Source of the DNA: Artemia franciscana | Taxonomy: Eukaryota > Arthropoda > Branchiopoda > Anostraca > Artemiidae | Length of the DNA: 64,000 nt | NCBI RefSeq assembly: GCF_032884065.1 | Contig: NC_088872.1 | Span: 35,994,917 to 36,058,916 of the forward strand | Direction of reading: 5' to 3' | In this document: piece by piece, positions 58,657 to 64,000 of the stretch | Numbering within the stretch: the stretch's first letter is position 1 | Layout: each line of letters begins with the position of its first letter | Notes under the pieces: generated by a model | Databases searched by the model: none | What the model saw: only the letters and a program-made list of their open reading frames with translations | What the model was told of the DNA's origin: nothing | Translations under genes and position numbers: made by a program

Positions 58657-59171
58657 TTACAAATTAAACCATAATAATATTATATGGAAGAAATTGAACA
58701 CACAATTTGATTCAACCAAGATAACAACTGTTTCAAACAATCTGCACATGTAGTAAAAGCCGATTATACCTTTATAAATTGATATTGAAGTCCAAAAGTG
58801 AATAAAAAGTGAAATATTTGGAGTATTTGAAAAAACAACTTTATTTCTAAAACTAAGCAATATCAACAATAAAGCTTTTTCGACAGAAATTTGTTGCCTA
58901 AAAATCCATCTCAACAACTCTATGAAAATATTGTTTTCTGACGATCCTTTTAAAAAAAGGTTTCTAATTTACTCAGTGGCTTCAAGGGCTTCAATGGTAG
59001 CTTGTTATTTTCTTCAAATTCAACTGTAAATTTTACATTTTTATCAAAACTATTTAAATGTTGAAGAAAAAGGTATAATGATTCAAACCCGTGTTTCCAA
59101 ATACATACTATGTTATCCATGAATCTGCCCCAGAAACTTTTAAGCGAAATAATAGAAAATAAACACGTCAA
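58657..59171 (-). mobile_element. Penelope-like element, reverse transcriptase part, inverted
   Basis: The minus strand encodes WGRFMDNIVCIWKHGFESL then YLFLQHLNSF and KFTVEFEENNKLPL. It matches the palm region of Penelope-like reverse transcriptases (RYVDDIFxIWxHG ... FLxxLNxxHxxIKFTxExExNxxLPFLD). Further on, SLFIHFWTSIS and YKGIIGFYY fit the following conserved segment (T-D-x-Y-I-H-F-x-S ... K-x-G-I-I). The aspartate-rich catalytic motif reads MDN. The piece is in opposite orientation to the GIY-YIG part of the same type next to it. The copy is broken at several points and fossil. Confidence 0.7.
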
Positions 59172-59175
59172 ACAT

Positions 59176-59865
59176 AATAATAAAATAAATGCAGTTTCAA
59201 AGTCTTCTGAATTGAGTTTGTCTAAAAGTTATATTTCTTTATCATATGTACCGGGTCTAAGAGAAAAATTTCAAAGGATTTTACGCAAATATAACATTGA
59301 TACATGTTATCAGTCAACAAGACCATTAAGCAGTTTCCTAAATTCCGAGAAGGATTTGAGTCATGACAATTTGGGCAGTGGGGTCCACAATAGGTTTTGT
59401 TTGTGTATGAGGTTTTACATTGGCCGTACTAACCAATAGTTTGATGAACGATTTATTGAGCATTGTAACTCGATAGAAAAAGCTCTAAAATTGAATAAGC
59501 CTCCTAAAACCTTTGTTTAGGCTTTGAGAGAACACATTTTCTACCACCCTGATCATTATGCACAATTTGATGATGACAAGGCCATTTCTAATGATAGAGG
59601 GTTTACACAATTGACAAGTGAGGCTATTGAAATAAAAAAAAGCATATTCTTGCTAGTTTATCAGTAAACAGAGATACAGGTAATTTGAATATTGACCCGA
59701 TTTACAACATTCTTCTGAAAAGTGAACCAGTAGTTAAAGGGGTTAATAAGGTTTTACAAAATCACCTGGGGACGATATTAAATATAAGACCTCTGAGAAT
59801 TGCAGCAATAGTAGGACACAATAGGAATATTTCTCAACAGAATAATCAACTTTTATTTATTTGAT
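59176..59865 (+). mobile_element. Penelope-like element, linker and GIY-YIG endonuclease part
   Basis: The plus strand encodes SLSYVPGLREKFQRILRKYN, TCYQSTRPLSSFLNSEKD, FYIGRTNQ followed by FDERFIEHCNSIEKAL, ALREHIFYHPDHY, and near the end NRDTGNLNIDPIYN. This is the typical order of the C-terminal half of Penelope-like proteins: LPYVxGLSEKIxRILRK, the linker, GIY-YIG core (V-Y...F-Y-I-G-x-T), the R-x-x-E-H-x motif and a terminal NRDxGxxxLxPIY-type segment. The GIY-YIG nuclease nicks target DNA for integration. The copy is broken at several points. The RT part lies inverted at 58657-59171. Confidence 0.8.
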
Positions 59866-59869
59866 GAGC

Positions 59870-60505
59870 GAATACTAATTAACTTTTATTTAATTGAATT
59901 GGTCCTGAAATTTCCAACTCAAAACCCTCAGCCGTTCTTACAAATATTGCAGATTTTTTTTTTTAGCATAAAATAACCGTGAGCGTTCTCCAAAGATTCA
60001 CCTCGAACCTTAGCCTTTTTGGAAACACTCATAGTCAAATATTTCCCTTTTCCTAATGATAAATCCAGCAGACCAACAATGGAAAAATTGAATAATTTAC
60101 AATCCTTGTCCTGGGGCTATGGGGACGTGGCATTCCTGGAAGAATAGCTATTAGACCTTTTGACCAGTTTGAACTAATTGACAATACTAAAGTTTCAATC
60201 AGTATTGAGCAAAGCGGTCTGCTAAAACGAGCAGGTGGGGGGCTGACTGCCCTTATATCTCTCTTCAACATTTTCTCAATACACCTTAAAATTTTCGACT
60301 GAATACCCTCAGTTGTTCTTTAAATACTCTAATATTCCCTTTTCACAACCAGCAAGCCTATAGCGTATTTTGATTTATTCAGCATCCCTTCAACATTTTT
60401 TTTAATTTTCACCTTAATATCGTAAGTGTTTTTGGAGACCCAGGATCAAAAATGCCTTCTTTTCTGATAAAAATCCTTACGTGTTAACAATGAGCAACTT
60501 GCATA
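59870..60505. other. No gene recognised
   Basis: Mixed sequence with repeated AACCCTCAG / ATACCCTCAG and ATTTTCGACT motifs about 360 bp apart (59930, 60305), probably an old duplication. No ORF of note. Confidence 0.4.
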
Positions 60506-60509
60506 GCTT

Positions 60510-60790
60510 ATAGCCTTTGCTCCAGGGGCTGGGGGAAGGAGTTCTTAAATTTGGAGTCGAGGTTGCTTAACCTTTGGATTATTTCCATGTGACTATCTCA
60601 AAATTTGATCGGAAACATTTTGGCAAAAAAAGAGTGTAGAGGTGGTTGTCCCTCAATAATTTTTGACTCTTAAAAATTGCGCTAGAACTTCCAATTTCCA
60701 ATCGAATGAGCCCCCTCTGAAATTTATTCGATCAGCCATTCTATGTGAAGTTTCTTCTGGAGAAAAAACAACAACAATAAACATTGAAGC
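60510..60790 (-). repeat. Old, diverged R2 segment, reverse orientation
   Basis: CTATCTCAAAATTTGATCGG, TTTTTGACTCTTAAAAATTG, CTAGAACTTCCAATTTCCAA and GAATGAGCCCCCTCTGA follow the R2 body in reverse, at a divergence like that of 41330-41640. Confidence 0.55.
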
Positions 60791-60794
60791 CTTA

Positions 60795-62283
60795 TGGTTC
60801 TTTACTAAAGGCAACACAATAGCGTTATCTCTGAAAGAGTATGAACTGTGTCTGCAGCAAGCCATGTTAAGGACCTTCATATCCTTTTAGAAATCAAGCG
60901 TTAGGAGAGTGAAAGCGAGTCCAAAAAAGAAAACAATTGATGAGGTAACTAAAGTAGCAACCGAGCCAGGTTTAGACATAACCGTCCTTATGATAACAAA
61001 AACAAACGGATCAGATTAATGTGCTATGAGTTCACGCGAGGGTTACTATAGACGGTTAATTTTATTCCTCTTTGGACACGTTTATTTCGGACTTGGAAAG
61101 CCATTTTTCTGTTTTAACGCCGAACACTTTTAAGCTCAGTATTTCCTTGCCAACACATTGTATAGAAACAAAAGAACGGCAACTTGCTGATAAGATTCAT
61201 GAATTTCTAGCACGATACTGATCAATAATCAGTTTCCCTCCCAGTCTGTTTGTGAATCTCCCTTCACTGGAGAAGCAGCAAAATGGAAAGCTAGGCAAGT
61301 TCGCTGAAAAAAAGCAATGTATGTGCATATAGAATACCTGATACACTAGGGGGAAATTTACAGAAACACTACTGTGATGTAGATATTTTCCAACTATTTC
61401 AGCGCGCTTACATGAAACTCTGTCACTTTGGCGTCTGTTGAACAAAATTTTCCTACCTTGAAAAGATTGAAATGATGGCTAAGAATTAAAATGGTGGGGG
61501 AAAGACTCACTGGGCTTACGGTTCTTCATATTTACCAAGACATTGACATAAGTGTCAATACCATTATTGATAGATTTGCCAATAGTGGAAATAGAGGCTA
61601 GAATTCGCTATTTTCTATTGATAGTGTTTCTACAAATGTGGTTTTGCGGATAGCTTTACCGAACTGACAAGCAGAGGCATACAATTTTCATTATCAACAA
61701 GTATGTTAGGATTAACTAAGAAAGGGAACTTTTTACAATGAGCCGCTCCCTTCCTAAAATCCAAAATCCGCCACTGGTTCAGAGGAAATTTTACGAAGGA
61801 ATTTAACGTGGTAGGAATTTACCATGGTAATCCTTATTTTTGGGTGGGAGAGACTTTCTGGGGGAAATTAAACATACTTACTTATCTTCATTAATATTAA
61901 ATATAAAAAGACTTTGTGTGTCTTTAATATTTTTATGAATTAGCACCATTGAAAACTGTAATTTTTATTTAAAGATATGCACAATATTGGCCATTCACGA
62001 GATTTTGCTAGCGAGTTGGCCAAAAATATTTTTCAAAATATGGAAGGGGGAGGGAGTTATTGTTTTGTCAATGAAAAATACAAAAATAATGATCAGAATC
62101 CTAGATGGTGCCCCAGTAATGTTCAGAGCTCAGCTAGAATACAAAAAATGGTTGGTAATTTGCAAGGGATTTAAAATGGACAACGAAAAATTTCTAAAAG
62201 AAAAAGGATACCTACTGGTTAGACTGCCGCTAGTCACTGATCAGGTTCACTGATCGGAGAGTATAAATCAAAAGCGTTAATTT
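60795..62283. other. No gene recognised; one hAT-like end
   Basis: Unassigned sequence. CCAAAATCCGCCACTGG at about 61768-61784 looks like a lone right end of a hAT-like element. Two overlapping plus ORFs at 61977-62253 have no known match. Confidence 0.4.
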
Positions 62284-62291
62284 GGGAAAAC

Positions 62292-63185
62292 TATTCCCCG
62301 AAGCCGCGACGAAAGTCGGCGGCCTGCCGCCGAAAATAACTCAACTCGCCGCCGCCGAAAACATGTCGGCGCGTCAGCGCGCCGCCGTGAGGTTCGGCGG
62401 CGGCGGTCTGCCAATGAATAAGTGTTGCCGATTTTTATTTAGTCCTATATAGCTTATCCAAGAGAGTACACCTGGAACAACGGACGTTCTATTGTCTGTG
62501 CCATCTGTGGGTGGTTTTCAGCGATTTTACGCTGAATTTAGCGATTAGTCACTGCCAAACGTTCGATGTTAGCTCCACATCGCGTGAACAATCTCATTTA
62601 TATACGTGATAATTACAATGCAGTCAAAGCTTTCAAAAGAATAATTTAAGCTTTTTCCCTCAGCTACAATGGATCTTTTTTTCTTCTTTTCTTTGTTATT
62701 ATTATATACATTCAGTATTAAAGGGTATTTGGTATTTGAACACGGATTCTAAACTCTCAATCTTATGAATAGTCCTACACTCATATTTTTTAGTCTACCG
62801 CTTGCTGAGTTAAGCGTAAATCTCACGATCTAGAAACCTCCGCTAGTTTTTGCAAAGTCATGTCGTAAGGCGAATATTGTAGATCTAAGTAGCCTATGTA
62901 TAAGCACTGCCTAAACACTCGGACAAGATATTATATAACTAGGTAACGATGAAAGAAAGAGAATTCATGGCTTATAAATATTGTGAAAAATGCTAAGAAT
63001 TTCTATAAAGACAGTATCAAAAACTCCAAACAAAACTAAAAAAGTTACTGAAAAATGCCTTAAAAATTGCGAAAACGCCGAAAAATAGGTGGTGCGCCGC
63101 CGATAGTTTTTCGGTGGCGCGCCACCGCCGACATAAATTCTCTCCACCACCGCCGAATTTCGATTCGGAACGTCTTCGGGGACTA
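62292..63185. mobile_element. hAT-like non-autonomous element, GC-rich ends, perfect 8-bp TSD
   Basis: It begins TATTCCCCGAAG and ends CTTCGGGGACTA, so the TIRs are TA(T/G)TCCCCGAAG. They extend more loosely into AAAGTCGGCGG / AAATTCGGCGG. The 8-bp repeat GGGAAAAC flanks it exactly at 62284-62291 and 63186-63193. An 8-bp target duplication with TA-starting TIRs fits hAT. The 100-150 bp at each end are full of CGCCGCCG hairpins (for example TCGGCGCGTCAGCGCGCCG), and the 650-bp middle is AT-rich. The minus ORF 62965-63294 crosses the end and is not a gene. Confidence 0.75.
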
Positions 63186-63194
63186 GGGAAAACA

Positions 63195-64000
63195 CAAGGT
63201 GTTTGATAATTACTTTTTCTAATGTAATTATAAACGAAAAAGGAACTTTTCGTAATCCATAGTGATTATTGCTTAAAAAAACCGAAATACACATTTTTGA
63301 AAATCTAATAGAGAGGAATTTTACCCCCTTCCCCTATTGGTGTCTCTGTGTTACACGTGATAAAACAATTAATCATACTGATCAAAGCCTAAAGTGTAAC
63401 AAAAATCACCGATTTCAAACGACAAAAGCATGTTCTCTATTGAAGCAGCTAATTTACAGCTTTAGGTTTTTTATGTATCTAGTGTTTTTGTTTAAGAGAA
63501 AAAAAGTATACGATGCTTATATTTATGAACTTCATCTTATAATGCCAAAAACTGCGCAAGCACCAAATTGATTGACATCTTCAAAATCTATAGACATTTT
63601 GCTGATTTTGTGATGTAATAATATCTGTTAACAATCCTGTTCATACACTGTAAAATTTAAAAACGTAAAATGCTTGATTTCTTAGTTCCATCTTAAAATT
63701 GGGAAAATTCTTGTTCTCATTCTATGTTAATAATATCTAGTGGCTTTCCCTTCAAGTAGCTTCCTCAATCAACAAAACTATTTCATTTCAATATATAAAC
63801 TAGGCTCATGTGGACTAAGGGCATCATTTTAATTTTTACTATTTGGGTTTTGTTCACTGTGTGCCCCTCTTTACAGCTTAATGACAGAGATTTTCAGAAG
63901 CGGTTAAGCAATTTAAGGTAGGTTATTTTGTTTACTTAATGCTTTGCCTAGGCCTTTGAAATTTCTAAGGTTGGATAGAAAATAGGCTAGCAAAAGTTCC
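63195..64000. other. No gene recognised
   Basis: AT-rich; a 100-codon plus ORF (63269-63571) starts at the border of the hAT-like element and has no known match. Confidence 0.4.

Overview
The window looks like gene-poor, AT-rich DNA from an animal nuclear genome. It has no operon layout and no long ORFs. It carries long (TA)n tracts, one candidate coding exon with clean splice signals, a eukaryotic tRNA-Lys gene with an RNA polymerase III terminator, and remnants of at least six transposon classes (Helitron, hAT-like, Merlin, Penelope-like, two kinds of LINE, foldback/MITE elements). This mixture fits an arthropod. A crustacean such as a brine shrimp is my best guess, but that rests on general impression, not on a diagnostic gene.

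Layout. 1-2.8 kb: nothing recognised. 2.9-4.7 kb: satellite array R1a with a foldback MITE inside it. 4.7-5.5 kb: reverse copy of dispersed repeat R2. 5.5-6.0 kb: Merlin transposon remnant with inverted repeats. 7.4-10.3 kb: a MITE, an orphan ORF and a near-complete R2. 11.7-13.3 kb: (GA)n and (TA)n tracts around the 3' part of a Helitron (helicase C-terminus, 3' hairpin and CTAG end). 13.8-15.5 kb: a strand-switching minisatellite and a diverged tandem duplication. 17.3-18.9 kb: R2. 20.8-21.4 kb: candidate exon between two (TA)n tracts. 22.2-23.1 kb: inverted-repeat element and a tandem duplication. 26.4-29.5 kb: R1b. 29.5-34.8 kb: a string of R2 copies. 35.9-36.7 kb: hAT-like element with a perfect 8-bp target duplication. 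38.1-40.5 kb: R1c nested in R2. 41.3-44.3 kb: diverged R2, minisatellites and a ~130-bp degenerate repeat. 44.4-47.4 kb: a duplicated block of foldback element plus tRNA-Lys plus repeat (one tRNA intact, one broken). 48.9 kb: small hAT-like element. 50.3 kb and 56.6 kb: LINE C-terminal remnants of one family. 52.1-55.2 kb: R2 copies, two of them in inverted orientation. 55.4-56.0 kb: another LINE 3' end. 58.7-59.9 kb: Penelope-like element with its RT part inverted relative to its GIY-YIG part. 62.3-63.2 kb: GC-rich hAT-like element.

The likely functional loci are the exon at 20844-21415 (minus) and the tRNA-Lys(UUU) gene at 44923-44995 (minus). Almost everything else is transposon debris and tandem repeats. 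The most unusual structures are three arrays of a ~290-bp satellite that share the same ends (hairpin-bearing start; GACAG-type microsatellite plus hairpin finish where the right end survives) and resemble non-autonomous Helentron-type carriers (DINE/HINE), and the numerous R2 repeat, whose class I cannot settle. All calls come from reading the sequence; no database search was run.
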